From: Bacteroidales bacterium
GTDB taxonomy: Bacteria > Bacteroidota > Bacteroidia > Bacteroidales > VadinHA17
Direction of reading: 5' to 3'
Length of the DNA: 45,527 nt
Assembly: GCA_027028505.1 (NCBI GenBank)
Contig: JALVJE010000015.1
Location: 1-45,527, forward strand
The notes under the pieces are model-generated. The model saw only the letters and a program-made list of their open reading frames with translations. It did not search any database and was not told the DNA's origin. The translations under genes and the position numbers were made by a program. Position 1 is the first letter of the stretch. Every line of letters begins with the position of its first letter. Shown in pieces: positions 13,701 to 23,254 of the stretch.

Positions 13701-15686
13701 TCAGGGCTTCGGCGTCAGGCGTACTGCGGCGCCGCCGCCGGCGGCCAGCTGTATCTTCAGTACATCGCCTTTCTTCACCTCCCGGCCGGTGATCTTCACA
13801 TCCTGGGGATCTTTCCGAACATGATCGCCATCCTGCAGGATCACGGCCTGGTATTTCTTCCCTTCTTCCAGCAGGGAGAGGTCCACCGTCAGTATCCGCG
13901 GATCGTTGTCGGTCATGAGACCGATCCACCAGGTATCGCCTTTCCGCCGTGCCAGCACGATATCGCGGCCTGGGTATCCCTGCAGGAAACGGGTCTCGTC
14001 CCAGGTCACCGGGATCTTCATCAGGAAATCGAACTGCTTCGGGGCCGACTCATACGCCCGGGGATAGTCGGGCAGCATCTGTATGGGAGAGTAGTAGACC
14101 ACATGCATGGCGATCTGGCGGGCGCGGGTGCCCGGCACCGATTCGGGAAACGCTGCGGTGCCGTCGAGGTCGAAGACGCCGGGAGTGAAATCCATGGGTC
14201 CCGGCACCATGCGTGTGTAAGGGATGGTAACCGTATGAATTACGGTGAGGCCGCCCTCAGGTGCGTTGGAGGAGCCCTTGGAGAACTCCAAGCCGCGCAC
14301 GGCCTCGCAGGTCATAAAGTTGGGCCAGGTGCGGGTGTAGCCTGTCGGTTTGTAGGCCCCGTGATAATCGACCAGCAGGTGATACTTCGCTGCCGTACGG
14401 ATGATCCTGTGGAGGGTGTTGACGAGCAGCTGATCCTCGCCGCCGTAGTTGTCCAGCTTGATGCCGGCGGCGCCCCAGCGGGCGTAGGTGGCCAGAACGG
14501 TATCTATGCGGTGGATGAGGGAGCTGTAGTGCACCCACAGGAAGACACCCACCCCTTTGCTGTTGGCATAGTCCAGCACCTTACGGATATCATAGAAATC
14601 CCTGCGGGTCTCCTCCATGGTGAGCACATCCTCCTTCTCCGGCTGATTCCAGGCATCCATCTCGAGGGAGTACCATCCGGCGTCGACGACAAGGTACGGT
14701 ATGCCGTGACGCGCCGCAAAATCGGTGTAATACTTCATCACCTCCGTAGAGGGTTCTCCGCTGCGGAGGCCTTTTTCGGTGATGCGGCCGTTCCACCAGG
14801 GCCAGGTGGCCTTGCCGGGACGTATCCAGGAGACATCCCGGATTTGCCGCGGCTCGTTCAGGTTAAGCACCACCGTCTGGCCGATCAGATCTCCTGCCCG
14901 CGGGGCAATGAGAAATACACGCCACGGCGAGTGGTCGGGCAACGGAGGACAGACCCGGCACTCCTTGTCCGGGTAAGGTGACAGGATGGCCTTCATCGTG
15001 TGGGGCCGGGCTCCTTTTTTCAGGATGATGCCGGAATAGTCGTCCAGGGCAGCCTCGGTGAGCATCACCCACTGCCCCTGCTGGTGCACCAGGAAAGGCA
15101 TGTAATACATTTTGTCCGGGGAGAGGCCGTCTAATAGTGCCGGATCGTAAGTGCTTTCGTAATTACTGTTGAAATGGGGACAAACGGCTGCAAAACAGGA
15201 ATCATCAGCAGGAAAGACGAACTCCGTCTTCTCGGCCAGGATGCCCTGCTGCGAAGAACTGTCGTTCGACAGGAAGATATAGCGGAAAGCGGCTCCCTGG
15301 TCATACACCCTGAACTCAAGTCCCAGAGCACCCTCTCCCAACCGGTCTTTCAGCTGTACGGTCATGGTGCGGTAGTGGTCGGTGATCTCCGAACGATTCC
15401 CATAGACAGGGGTCCAGGAGGTATTGGTCTCCGACGAATCCACCGACACCACACTGAACTGTCCGGAGAAGGCGGAACTGTCACTGAAATCCACCCCCAT
15501 GGCAGAGGGAAGGATAACGGAACGGCCTTCGTAAGAGACACTATAGAGCGGACGGCCTTCCTGCAAACGGAAGGTCATGGTGATCTTCCCGTCGGGACTG
15601 GTGATGGTCCACCGGTCTTTTTTATGACCCGCACAGGAGGACATCAGCAGGGCCAGGACAATGACAAATAGATTTGATCTTTTCAT
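13701..15686 (-). CDS. Glycoside hydrolase family 97 lipoprotein
   Basis: A 661-residue secreted alpha-glycosidase. The N-terminus has a lipoprotein signal peptide with lipobox LMSSC (Cys18), so it should sit on a membrane, facing the periplasm or surface. GH97 order is visible: N-terminal beta-sandwich (about 25-285), central TIM barrel (about 290-560; WPWWNG, YLVVDAGWY, GVFLWVHY, GIKLDNYGGEDQ, VDYHGAYKPTG, MTCEAVRG) and C-terminal beta domain. The Asp in GIKLD (D412) is the likely nucleophile of the retaining, alpha-galactosidase-like branch, because inverting SusB-type enzymes lack it; this is my reading by motif, not an alignment. No SusC/SusD or other glycan genes adjoin. It is convergent to the GATase gene and starts 42 bp from the MITE. 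Confidence 0.9.
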   Translation of the reverse strand: MKRSNLFVIVLALLMSSCAGHKKDRWTITSPDGKITMTFRLQEGRPLYSVSYEGRSVILPSAMGVDFSDSSAFSGQFSVVSVDSSETNTSWTPVYGNRSEITDHYRTMTVQLKDRLGEGALGLEFRVYDQGAAFRYIFLSNDSSSQQGILAEKTEFVFPADDSCFAAVCPHFNSNYESTYDPALLDGLSPDKMYYMPFLVHQQGQWVMLTEAALDDYSGIILKKGARPHTMKAILSPYPDKECRVCPPLPDHSPWRVFLIAPRAGDLIGQTVVLNLNEPRQIRDVSWIRPGKATWPWWNGRITEKGLRSGEPSTEVMKYYTDFAARHGIPYLVVDAGWYSLEMDAWNQPEKEDVLTMEETRRDFYDIRKVLDYANSKGVGVFLWVHYSSLIHRIDTVLATYARWGAAGIKLDNYGGEDQLLVNTLHRIIRTAAKYHLLVDYHGAYKPTGYTRTWPNFMTCEAVRGLEFSKGSSNAPEGGLTVIHTVTIPYTRMVPGPMDFTPGVFDLDGTAAFPESVPGTRARQIAMHVVYYSPIQMLPDYPRAYESAPKQFDFLMKIPVTWDETRFLQGYPGRDIVLARRKGDTWWIGLMTDNDPRILTVDLSLLEEGKKYQAVILQDGDHVRKDPQDVKITGREVKKGDVLKIQLAAGGGAAVRLTPKP

Positions 15687-15727
15687 CTGTTCAAAATTTT
15701 TATTTTACTGAAAATAAAGAAAATAAA

Positions 15728-15891
15728 CCCAAAATCAGCAATAGAAAATCGCAAGCGCTTTTCATTGCTGATCGATAAAGGATTTCATCGGTTTTGGTTA
15801 TTCACCAAAACCGTGAACTCCTAAATCGGGGTTAACCCCAGCTAACGCATTAGTTCAGCTATTTTTTTAGCTTCCTAATGCGTAATCTGGG
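15728..15891 (-). mobile_element. MITE-like element, copy 2 (complete, 164 bp)
   Basis: The ends are imperfect inverted repeats: CCCAAAATCAGCAATAG on the left and the complement of CCCAGATTACGCATTAG on the right (12 of 17 identical). ATAAA flanks both ends (15723-15727 and 15892-15896), as expected of a 5-bp target duplication. 15728-15851 is the inverted copy of 1-124. A further hairpin ACGCATTAG/CTAATGCGT lies in the right part. There is no room for a transposase, so it would have to move in trans. Confidence 0.75.
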
Positions 15892-16265
15892 ATAAAAATT
15901 TCTTCACATTCAGGAACTCCCGATGAATTTTGATCATTTTCCTGTAAGTATTTTAAAATGATAAAATTCATGGTCGTTTCCTTTTTCTTAATGGGTTTCG
16001 GTTCAAGATCACGCGGGGGCAATATCCGCAGGCAAAAATAAAAATTTTTAAATGCATGTAAAGATCATCTGTTAACCGCTTATGGCCACCGACCGGAACA
16101 ACCTCTTTTTATGCATATTTATACACAGGCAACGAAACCTCCCGATACGATCCTATCATACTGTATATCTGACATTAATACACATCATCCCATCATTCTC
16201 CATTCTTATCAACAATCGTTTGCATACATTTTTATGTCGTGTAACATAAAAAAGTGGTTAAAAAA
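15892..16265. other. Spacer upstream of the ilv promoter
   Basis: No gene seen. One notable structure is an imperfect hairpin, ATGAATTTT-ATCATTTT at 15923-15940 against its complement at 15955-15971 (17 bp with one bulged G). The first 30 bp (ATAAAAATTTC, CAGGAAC) resemble the right flank of MITE copy 1. An A/T-rich run precedes the promoter. Confidence 0.5.
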
Positions 16266-16296
16266 TTTGCTCAGGAAAAATGGATGTTTACTTTTG
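16266..16296 (+). promoter_or_regulatory. Bacteroidota consensus promoter of the ilv-leu operon
   Basis: TTTG at 16266-16269, 19 bp, then TACTTTTG at 16289-16296, an exact match to the TTTG / TAnnTTTG signature. Transcription should begin near 16300, about 12-15 nt before the leader-peptide ATG. Confidence 0.8.
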
Positions 16297-16314
16297 TTCC
16301 GTCAAAAAAAGAAA

Positions 16315-16371
16315 ATGACCGGAACTATTGTAAATATCATTCTCTCTCTGCTTATCCTGCGCAGGTTGTAG
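16315..16371 (+). CDS. ilv operon leader peptide (18 aa)
   Basis: MTGTIVNIILSLLILRRL: four Ile, five Leu and one Val in 18 residues, with all of these from position 5 on. It sits between a consensus promoter and a terminator/antiterminator pair in front of ilvD. An A-rich AAAAAAAGAAA precedes the ATG, the usual kind of start site in this phylum. The role would be to report charging of Ile, Leu and Val tRNAs by ribosome stalling. The supplied track shows it only as the tail of an 86-aa ORF from 16111, most of which lies upstream of the promoter and cannot be translated from this transcript. Confidence 0.8.
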   Translation: MTGTIVNIILSLLILRRL

Positions 16372-16372
16372 G

Positions 16373-16427
16373 GGTGAGAATGGTATAAGAACATATAAAC
16401 CGTTCTCACCGAGAGAACGGTTTTTTT
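16373..16427 (+). terminator. ilv attenuator: antiterminator and intrinsic terminator
   Basis: GGTGAGAATGGT (16373-16384) can pair with ACCGTTCTCACC (16399-16410) over 12 bp with one G-U pair. The competing terminator pairs AAACCGTTCTC (16397-16407) with GAGAACGGTTT (16413-16423), loop ACCGA, followed by more T. The two share the middle arm, so only one can form. The first arm starts one base after the leader stop codon, so a ribosome that finishes the peptide would cover it and allow termination. Confidence 0.85.
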
Positions 16428-16467
16428 ATGTTCTGTAATGGAAAGAATGATCACTAAAGAAAAAAAG

Positions 16468-18303
16468 ATGAAAATACCTCTCAGGAGCAATACGACGACG
16501 CAGGGGCGCATCATGGCAGGAGCACGTAGTCTCTGGCGTGCCGACGGCATGAAAGAGTTTCATTTCGGGCGTCCTGTCTTTGCCATTGTCAACTCTTTCT
16601 CCCAGTTCGTGCCGGGTCATGTGCATCTGCATGAGATCGGCCAGGAGTTGAAGAAGAAGATCGAGGCGCAGGGTTATTTTGCGGCCGAGTTCAACACCAT
16701 CGCCATTGACGATGGCATTGCCATGGGGCACCAGGGGATGCTTTACTCTCTGCCTTCACGCGATCTCATCGCCGACAGTGTGGAGTATGTTGTCAATGCC
16801 CACATGGCCGATGCGATGATCTGCATCTCCAACTGCGACAAGATCACGCCGGGGATGATGATGGCGGCCATGCGTCTGAACATACCCACCATCTTTGTCT
16901 CGGGCGGTCCCATGGAGGCCGGTGTTGTAGGCAACAAACAGCTCGACCTCATCGACGCTATGGTGATGGCCGGCGACCCCAGTGTGCCGGATGAGGAGTT
17001 GCTGGAGGTGGAGCAGCATGCCTGTCCCACCTGTGGCTCCTGCTCGGGGATGTTCACGGCCAATTCCATGAACTGTCTGGCCGAGGCATTGGGTGTGGCC
17101 CTTCCCGGCAACGGCACTATCGTGGCCACGCACCGGAACCGCAGGCTCCTCTTCGACAAGGCTGTCGATCTCATCATCGAGAACACGAACCGTTATTACG
17201 GCGAGGGGGACACCTCGGTGCTGCCCCGCAGTATTGCCACGCGTGAGGCTTTCCTCAACGCCATGACGCTGGACATCGCCATGGGCGGCTCCACGAATAC
17301 GGTGCTGCACCTGCTGGCCATCGCCCATGAGGCCGGCGTCGACTTCACCATGAAAGATATTGACGACCTCTCCCGTCGCACACCCAACCTCTGCAAGGTA
17401 GCGCCCAGCTCGCACTATCACGTGCAGGATGTGAACCGCGCCGGCGGCATCCTCTCCATCCTGGGAGAGCTGGACCGCCATGGTCTCATCGACCCGGAGG
17501 TAAAACGCGTCGATTATCCCCGTCTGGAAGATGCCCTGAACGACTATGACATCATGCGGCCTACCGTCAAGCAGGAGGCGAAAAAGATCTTTGCCAGCGG
17601 TCCGGGAGGCTTTCCCAACCTGGTGATGGCCTCGCAGGACAACTATTTCGACAGCCTCGACACCGACAGGGCCGGCGGCTGTGTGCGTGACTATGACCAT
17701 GCTTACAGCAAGGACGGTGGCCTGGCGGTGCTCTTTGGCAATATCGCCACTGACGGATGTATCGTCAAGACGGCCGGCGTCGATCCTTCGCTTTACACTT
17801 TCAGCGGGCGGGCCCGCGTTTACGAATCACAGGAGGCTGCCTGCGATGCGATCCTGGGAGGCGATATCGTCCCGGGCGACGTGGTGGTGATCCGTTATGA
17901 AGGACCCCGCGGCGGGCCGGGAATGCAGGAGATGCTTTATCCCACCTCCTATCTCAAATCCATGAAGCTCGATAAGGAGTGTGCCCTGATCACCGACGGG
18001 CGTTTCTCGGGCGGCACCGCCGGTCTGTCGGTGGGCCACATCTCTCCCGAGGCCGCTGCCGGCGGTGAGATCACACTGATCCGCGAGGGCGACACCATTG
18101 ATTTCAATATTCCGGAACGTTCCATCCAACTGCGTATCTCCGACGAGGAGATGGCCTCGCGCAGGAAAGAGGAGGAGGCCAAAGGCCGTAAAGCCTGGAA
18201 GCCTGCTACGCGTGACCGCAGGATACCCGTCTCGCTCAGGGCTTATGCTTCGCTGGTCACCTCCGCCGATAAAGGAGCTGTCCGACAGGTAACCGAAGAT
18301 TAA
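16468..18303 (+). CDS. ilvD: Dihydroxy-acid dehydratase
   Basis: Dehydrates 2,3-dihydroxy-isovalerate and 2,3-dihydroxy-3-methylvalerate to the 2-oxo acids, the third shared step of valine and isoleucine synthesis. About 611 residues from this start, close to the 616 of E. coli. Visible landmarks are [17 protein letters not shown], the iron-sulfur cysteine regions [10 protein letters not shown] and [27 protein letters not shown]-like [14 protein letters not shown], and [13 protein letters not shown]. The ORF track starts at 16438 ([10 protein letters not shown] in front); I prefer 16468, where family members begin and an A-rich site lies upstream. It is the first structural gene of the operon, about 40 nt after the attenuator. 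Contains no obvious defect. Confidence 0.96.
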   Translation: MKIPLRSNTTTQGRIMAGARSLWRADGMKEFHFGRPVFAIVNSFSQFVPGHVHLHEIGQELKKKIEAQGYFAAEFNTIAIDDGIAMGHQGMLYSLPSRDLIADSVEYVVNAHMADAMICISNCDKITPGMMMAAMRLNIPTIFVSGGPMEAGVVGNKQLDLIDAMVMAGDPSVPDEELLEVEQHACPTCGSCSGMFTANSMNCLAEALGVALPGNGTIVATHRNRRLLFDKAVDLIIENTNRYYGEGDTSVLPRSIATREAFLNAMTLDIAMGGSTNTVLHLLAIAHEAGVDFTMKDIDDLSRRTPNLCKVAPSSHYHVQDVNRAGGILSILGELDRHGLIDPEVKRVDYPRLEDALNDYDIMRPTVKQEAKKIFASGPGGFPNLVMASQDNYFDSLDTDRAGGCVRDYDHAYSKDGGLAVLFGNIATDGCIVKTAGVDPSLYTFSGRARVYESQEAACDAILGGDIVPGDVVVIRYEGPRGGPGMQEMLYPTSYLKSMKLDKECALITDGRFSGGTAGLSVGHISPEAAAGGEITLIREGDTIDFNIPERSIQLRISDEEMASRRKEEEAKGRKAWKPATRDRRIPVSLRAYASLVTSADKGAVRQVTED

Positions 18304-18328
18304 GATCACTGTCAAACCTTAATACCCT

Positions 18329-20062
18329 ATGGAAAAGAAAGCAAAGAAGTTCATCAAAGAGATCCCGGCGCCGGGGACAGAGGTCACCGGCTCGGAGGCG
18401 CTTATCCTCGCATTAATGGAAGAGGGTACCGACACCATGTTCGGTTATCCCGGCGGAGCGATCATGCCTGTGTATGATGCTCTGTTCGATTACCGGGACC
18501 GGCTGCATCATGTGCTGGTGCGTCATGAGCAGGGGGCTGCCCATGCTGCCGAGAGTTACGCCAAGATCCTGGGGAAGACCGGCGTGGTCATGGTCACCTC
18601 AGGTCCCGGCGCCACCAACCTGATCACAGGCCTGGCCAATGCCATGGTCGACTCGGTGCCGATGGTTGCCTTCTCGGGGCAGGTACCCTCGGGACTACTG
18701 GGAACGGACGCTTTCCAGGAGACCGACGTGATGGGCATCACCATGCCGGTGACCAAGTGGAACTATCAGATCACCAAAGCCGAAGAGATCCCCGAGATCG
18801 TGGCGCAGGCTTTTTACATTGCCTCCACAGGCCGTCCCGGACCGGTGATGATCGACATCACCAAAGACGCTCAGTTTGGCAAGCTGAAATGGCACTACGA
18901 GAGATGTACGAAAATAAGAAGCTATTTCCCTTACCCCAAAGTGAATAAGGAAAAGGTGGAGGAAGCCGCTCATCTGATCAACAAATCCAAGAAACCTTTG
19001 CTGATAGCAGGCCAGGGCGTGCTGATCAGCAATGCCACCGACGAGCTGATGGAGCTGGTCACCCGGGCCGACATCCCGGTCACCACGACCCTGCTGGGTA
19101 TCTCCTCTTTCCCCGGCGATCATCCTCTCAACGTGGGTATGCCCGGAATGCATGGCAACATGGCACCCAATATCAAGACCAACGAGTGTGACCTGCTCAT
19201 CGCCGTGGGTATGCGTTTTGACGACCGCATCACCGGCAAGCTGGATGAGTATGCTCCGCAGGCTAAGATCATACATATCGAGATCGACCAGGCCGAGATC
19301 GACAAGAACGTCAAGACCGATGTGGCCATTGTAGCAGATGCTAAGGAGGCCCTGCAGGGACTGCTGACCATGGTCAAGGAGAACGATCACAAAGAGTGGG
19401 TAGAATCCTTTGCCAAAGAGTTTGAGCATGAATATGATCATGTGATCAAGCCGGCACGGGAAGCCAAAGGTGATGATATCAAGATGGATGAGGTTGTCCA
19501 CATGATCTCGGAGAAAACGAAGGGCGAGGCCGTGGTGGTCACGGATGTGGGACAGCACCAGATGGTGGTAGCCCGCAACTACCGTTTCCGCAAAGCCCGC
19601 AGCTTTGTCACCTCGGGCGGTCTGGGCACCATGGGCTTCGGGCTGCCGGCAGGAGTAGGCGCCAAGGTAGCCAGCCCCGACAGGACCGTCATCGCTTTTA
19701 CCGGCGACGGGGGGTTCCAAATGACCATACAGGAACTCGGCACCATCGCCCAGCATAAGCTGCCGCTGAAGATGGTGCTGCTCAACAACTCTTTCCTGGG
19801 CATGGTGCGCCAGTGGCAGGACATGTTCTTTGACAAACGTTATTCTTTCACCGAACTGGCCAATCCTGAATTTACCAAAGTGGCCGAGGGCTACGGTATC
19901 CCCGGACAGCGTGTCGATAAACGTGAAGACCTGGAAAAAGCCGTGGATGCCCTGCTGGCCAGCGAAGGACCTTATCTGCTCGAAGTGAAGGTCATGAAAG
20001 AACAGAATGTATATCCCATGGTTCCGGCAGGCGCTTCCGTCTCCAACATGGTAACCCAATAA
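18329..20062 (+). CDS. ilvB: Acetolactate synthase, large (catalytic) subunit
   Basis: A TPP-, FAD- and Mg-dependent enzyme that condenses pyruvate with pyruvate or 2-oxobutanoate. 577 residues. The three domains are in order: PYR domain with FGYPGGAIMPVYDAL and the activating Glu in HEQGAAHAAESYA, a central FAD domain, and a C-terminal TPP domain with GDGGFQMTIQELGTIAQ and NN after it. The protein starts 25 bp after ilvD and is followed 12 bp later by its regulatory subunit gene, which indicates translational balance of the two subunits. Family-wide features fit AHAS rather than a catabolic acetolactate synthase, because a small subunit is encoded next door. Confidence 0.96.
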   Translation: MEKKAKKFIKEIPAPGTEVTGSEALILALMEEGTDTMFGYPGGAIMPVYDALFDYRDRLHHVLVRHEQGAAHAAESYAKILGKTGVVMVTSGPGATNLITGLANAMVDSVPMVAFSGQVPSGLLGTDAFQETDVMGITMPVTKWNYQITKAEEIPEIVAQAFYIASTGRPGPVMIDITKDAQFGKLKWHYERCTKIRSYFPYPKVNKEKVEEAAHLINKSKKPLLIAGQGVLISNATDELMELVTRADIPVTTTLLGISSFPGDHPLNVGMPGMHGNMAPNIKTNECDLLIAVGMRFDDRITGKLDEYAPQAKIIHIEIDQAEIDKNVKTDVAIVADAKEALQGLLTMVKENDHKEWVESFAKEFEHEYDHVIKPAREAKGDDIKMDEVVHMISEKTKGEAVVVTDVGQHQMVVARNYRFRKARSFVTSGGLGTMGFGLPAGVGAKVASPDRTVIAFTGDGGFQMTIQELGTIAQHKLPLKMVLLNNSFLGMVRQWQDMFFDKRYSFTELANPEFTKVAEGYGIPGQRVDKREDLEKAVDALLASEGPYLLEVKVMKEQNVYPMVPAGASVSNMVTQ

Positions 20063-20074
20063 AAAGATACGATC

Positions 20075-20629
20075 ATGGAAAAAGTTGAAGAATTCACCAT
20101 AAAAGTATACAGTGAGAACCACATCGGTCTGCTGAACAGGCTCACGATCCTCTTTACCCGACGCAAGGTCAACATCGAGAGTCTTACCACCTCGGAATAC
20201 CATATTCCGGGGGTACACTCTTTCACCATCGTCATCAACACCACCGAGAGCATGGTGCGTAAGATCACGCAGCAGGCCGAGAAGCTGGTAGATGTGCTGA
20301 AGGCATTCTACTACCGCACCGACGACATCCATTACCAGGAGATCGCCCTGTACAAAGTCCCTACGGAAGCTCTAACGGCGACCAACGAGATCGAAAAACT
20401 GGTGCGGCGTTATAATGCCCGCATCCTGGAGGTCACACCCGAATATACGGTGATCGAGAAGACCGGTCACAAAGAGGAGACCCAGGAGCTGCTGGACAAG
20501 CTGCAGCCTTTTGGCCTGCTTGAGTTCGTACGCTCCGGGCGCGTGGCCATCACCAAGCCGATGAAAGAGCTGGCCACACATCTCCGGGAGAAGGAAGATG
20601 CTACCCATTTTGTACAGAACGGAAATTAA
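20075..20629 (+). CDS. ilvN: Acetolactate synthase, small (regulatory) subunit
   Basis: 184 residues; binds valine-type feedback effectors and activates the large subunit. Residues about 3-75 form an ACT domain (FTIKVYSENHIGLLNRLTIL, RRKVNIESLTTS, FTIVINTTESMVRKITQQAEKL) and the rest is the C-terminal domain typical of IlvH/IlvN (IEKLVRRYNARILEVTPEYTVIEKTG). The gene lies between ilvB and ilvC with short spacers. The length is nearer to the longer IlvH type than to the 96-residue E. coli IlvN, so either symbol could be used. Confidence 0.93.
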   Translation: MEKVEEFTIKVYSENHIGLLNRLTILFTRRKVNIESLTTSEYHIPGVHSFTIVINTTESMVRKITQQAEKLVDVLKAFYYRTDDIHYQEIALYKVPTEALTATNEIEKLVRRYNARILEVTPEYTVIEKTGHKEETQELLDKLQPFGLLEFVRSGRVAITKPMKELATHLREKEDATHFVQNGN

Positions 20630-20668
20630 AACATTATTTACCTTATTAAAATTAAAACCAAATTAATC

Positions 20669-21718
20669 ATGGCAAAGATCAATTTCGGAGGAGTTCTTGA
20701 GAACGTTGTTACACGAGAAGAATTTCCCATATCCAAAGCACAGGAAGTATTAAAGAACGAAACCGTCGCCGTCATAGGTTACGGTGTGCAGGGGCCGGCA
20801 CAATCTCTCAACATGAGAGACAACGGCATCAACGTTATTGTGGGGCAGGCGCCCGAGTTCAAAGAGGACTGGGACAAGGCCGTGCGTGACGGATGGGTGC
20901 CGGGAGAGACCTTGTTTCCCATTGAAGAAGCTGCAGAAAAAGCCACCATCATACAGTATCTCGTTTCGGATGCTGCCCAGCGTGCTATCTGGCCCATCCT
21001 GAAACCTCATCTCAAGGAAGGTGATGCGCTTTACTTCTCTCATGGTTTTTCGATCACCTTCAAGGAGCAGACGGGTGTCATCCCGCCGGAGAACATCGAT
21101 GTGATCCTGGTGGCGCCCAAAGGTTCGGGCACGAGTGTGCGGGCCAATTTTCTGGCCGGCGCCGGCATCAACTCCAGTTATGCTGTTTTCCAGGACTATA
21201 CCGGACGTGCAGAAGAACGTACCCTGGCCATCGGCATAGCCATAGGCTCCGGTTATCTGTTCCCTACCACTTTCGAAAATGAGGTATACAGCGATCTGAC
21301 GGGCGAAAGAGGTGTGCTCATGGGTGCCCTGGCAGGGATCATGGAAGCCCAGTACAAAGTATTGAGAGAGCATGGCCACAGCCCCAGCGAAGCTTTTAAC
21401 GAGACCGTCGAAGAGCTCACACAGAGTCTCATCCGTCTGGTGGACCAGAACGGCATGGACTGGATGTATGCCAACTGCAGTGCCACGGCCCAGCGGGGTG
21501 CCCTCGACTGGAGGCACCGTTTCAGGGAGGCTGTTCTTCCGGTATTCGAAGATCTTTATCAAAGTGTAAAGAGCGGCAAGGAGACCGAGCGTGTGCTGGA
21601 AGCCACAGGACGCCCCGACTATAAAGAAGCGCTGGAGAAAGAGCTGAAAGAGATGCGTGAGTCGGAACTGTGGCAGGCAGGAGCAGCTGTGAGGGCCCTG
21701 AGGCCGGAGAACCAATAA
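20669..21718 (+). CDS. ilvC: Ketol-acid reductoisomerase
   Basis: Isomerises and reduces acetolactate or acetohydroxybutyrate with NAD(P)H and Mg. 349 residues. The Rossmann motif is VAVIGYGVQGPAQSLNMRDNG, followed by a Bacteroidota-style beta2-alphaB loop (VIVGQAPEFKEDWDKAVRDGW) that differs from the usual GLR..S.S loop, so cofactor preference cannot be assumed. The metal site and knotted C-terminal domain are seen in FSHGF, VAPKGSGTSVR, ENEVYSDLTGERGVLMGAL and EELTQSLIRLV. It lies 39 bp after ilvN and 9 bp before leuA. Confidence 0.95.
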   Translation: MAKINFGGVLENVVTREEFPISKAQEVLKNETVAVIGYGVQGPAQSLNMRDNGINVIVGQAPEFKEDWDKAVRDGWVPGETLFPIEEAAEKATIIQYLVSDAAQRAIWPILKPHLKEGDALYFSHGFSITFKEQTGVIPPENIDVILVAPKGSGTSVRANFLAGAGINSSYAVFQDYTGRAEERTLAIGIAIGSGYLFPTTFENEVYSDLTGERGVLMGALAGIMEAQYKVLREHGHSPSEAFNETVEELTQSLIRLVDQNGMDWMYANCSATAQRGALDWRHRFREAVLPVFEDLYQSVKSGKETERVLEATGRPDYKEALEKELKEMRESELWQAGAAVRALRPENQ

Positions 21719-21727
21719 TAACCCGTT

Positions 21728-23224
21728 ATGGACGAAAGAGTATATTTTTTTGATACCACCCTGCGTGACGGAGAACAGGTCCCCGGCTGCCAGCTCAACA
21801 CCGTTGAGAAGATCCAGGTGGCCGAGGCCCTGGAGGCTCTGGGCGTGGACGTCATCGAGGCGGGCTTCCCCATCTCCAGCCCCGGCGATTTCAACTCGGT
21901 GGTGGAGATCTCCAAGGTAGTGACCCGTCCTGTGATCTGTGGCCTGACCCGCGCCATAAAAAAGGATATCGAGGTGGCTGCCGAAGCGCTGAGATATGCC
22001 AAACATCCGCGGATCCACACGGGCATCGGTGTCTCTTACCATCACATCCATTACAAGCTCAATTCCACCCCCGACGAGATCATCAAACGGGCGGTGGATG
22101 CTGTGAAATACGCAAAGAAGTTCGTGGAGGATGTAGAGTTCTATGCCGAGGATGCCGGCCGTGCCGACAATGAGTATCTTGCCCGGGTGGTGGAAGCGGT
22201 CGTAAAAGCCGGTGCCACGGTGATCAACATCCCCGACACCACGGGGTATGCCCTGCCGTGGGAGTTCGGTGAGAAGATCAGGTTCCTGAAGGAGAATGTG
22301 AAAAACATCGACAAGGCGATCATTGCCACGCACTGTCACAACGACCTGGGCATGGCCACGGCCAACACCATCAGCGGTGTGATGAACGGCGCCCGTCAGG
22401 TGGAGGTGACCATCAACGGTATCGGAGAACGTGCCGGCAATACCTCCCTGGAGGAGGTGGCCATGATCCTGAAAAGCCGTTACAAGGACCTGCATTTCAC
22501 CTCAGGGATCAACACGAAGAAGATCTACAAGACGAGCCGGTTGGTATCATCGTTGATGAACATGCCGGTGCAGCCCAACAAAGCCATCGTGGGACGCAAC
22601 GCCTTTGCTCATTCTTCAGGCATCCATCAGGACGGCGTGCTGAAACGGCGGGAGAACTATGAGATCATCAACCCCAGGGATGTGGGCATCAAGGAATCCA
22701 GCATTGTGCTTACGGCCCGCAGCGGCCGCGCTGCCCTGAAACACCGTCTGGAAGTGCTGGGGTTCAAGCCGGACAAAAAACAGCTCGACGGCATCTACCA
22801 GAAATTCCTGGAGCTGGCAGACCGGAAGAAAGAGATCAAGGACGACGATCTGGAAGTGCTCATGGGCACCTTCAAGAAAGAGGACCGCAACATTCGTCTG
22901 CTCTCGCTGCAGGTGATCGCCGGCAAGTCGGCCATCCCCACCGCCACCGTGCGTGTGGACATCAACGGCGAGGAGTTCACCTCCACCGCCACAGGCAACG
23001 GGCCTATCGACGCCGCTTTCTCGGCCGTCAAGATGCTTATCAAGCGTAAGGTAACCCTGGAAGAATTCCTCATCCAGGCCATCACACGCGGCAGCGACGA
23101 CCTGGGCAAGGTGCATGTGGAGATAGAGAACCGCGGACAAAGTTACTACGGATTCTCGGCCAACACGGATATCATCACCGCTTCGGTGGAGGCTTTCCTG
23201 GATGCTATCAGCAAGGTGATCTGA
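21728..23224 (+). CDS. leuA: 2-isopropylmalate synthase
   Basis: Condenses acetyl-CoA with 2-oxoisovalerate, the first committed step of leucine synthesis. 498 residues. The TIM barrel carries [15 protein letters not shown] and the metal-binding [12 protein letters not shown]. The linker and C-terminal regulatory LeuA dimer domain (about 380-498) include [17 protein letters not shown]-like [15 protein letters not shown] and [11 protein letters not shown], and should bind leucine for feedback inhibition. The VPG after DGEQ and the length fit true LeuA proteins. Starts 9 bp after ilvC. Confidence 0.94.
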   Translation: MDERVYFFDTTLRDGEQVPGCQLNTVEKIQVAEALEALGVDVIEAGFPISSPGDFNSVVEISKVVTRPVICGLTRAIKKDIEVAAEALRYAKHPRIHTGIGVSYHHIHYKLNSTPDEIIKRAVDAVKYAKKFVEDVEFYAEDAGRADNEYLARVVEAVVKAGATVINIPDTTGYALPWEFGEKIRFLKENVKNIDKAIIATHCHNDLGMATANTISGVMNGARQVEVTINGIGERAGNTSLEEVAMILKSRYKDLHFTSGINTKKIYKTSRLVSSLMNMPVQPNKAIVGRNAFAHSSGIHQDGVLKRRENYEIINPRDVGIKESSIVLTARSGRAALKHRLEVLGFKPDKKQLDGIYQKFLELADRKKEIKDDDLEVLMGTFKKEDRNIRLLSLQVIAGKSAIPTATVRVDINGEEFTSTATGNGPIDAAFSAVKMLIKRKVTLEEFLIQAITRGSDDLGKVHVEIENRGQSYYGFSANTDIITASVEAFLDAISKVI

Positions 23225-23254
23225 AAATGTAAAACCTGAAAAAAGAACGATCTT

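Noticed and set aside
13683-14981. 432-residue plus-strand ORF
   Set aside because: It is the shadow of the GH97 gene.
13701-15686. Polysaccharide utilisation locus around the GH97 gene
   Set aside because: No susC/susD pair, regulator or second glycosidase is adjacent.
16111-16371. 86-residue ORF as an ordinary gene
   Set aside because: Most of it lies upstream of the consensus promoter; only its last 18 codons are in the transcript and form the leader peptide.
20750-22495. 581-residue antisense ORF
   Set aside because: It spans ilvC and leuA on the opposite strand, both certain genes.
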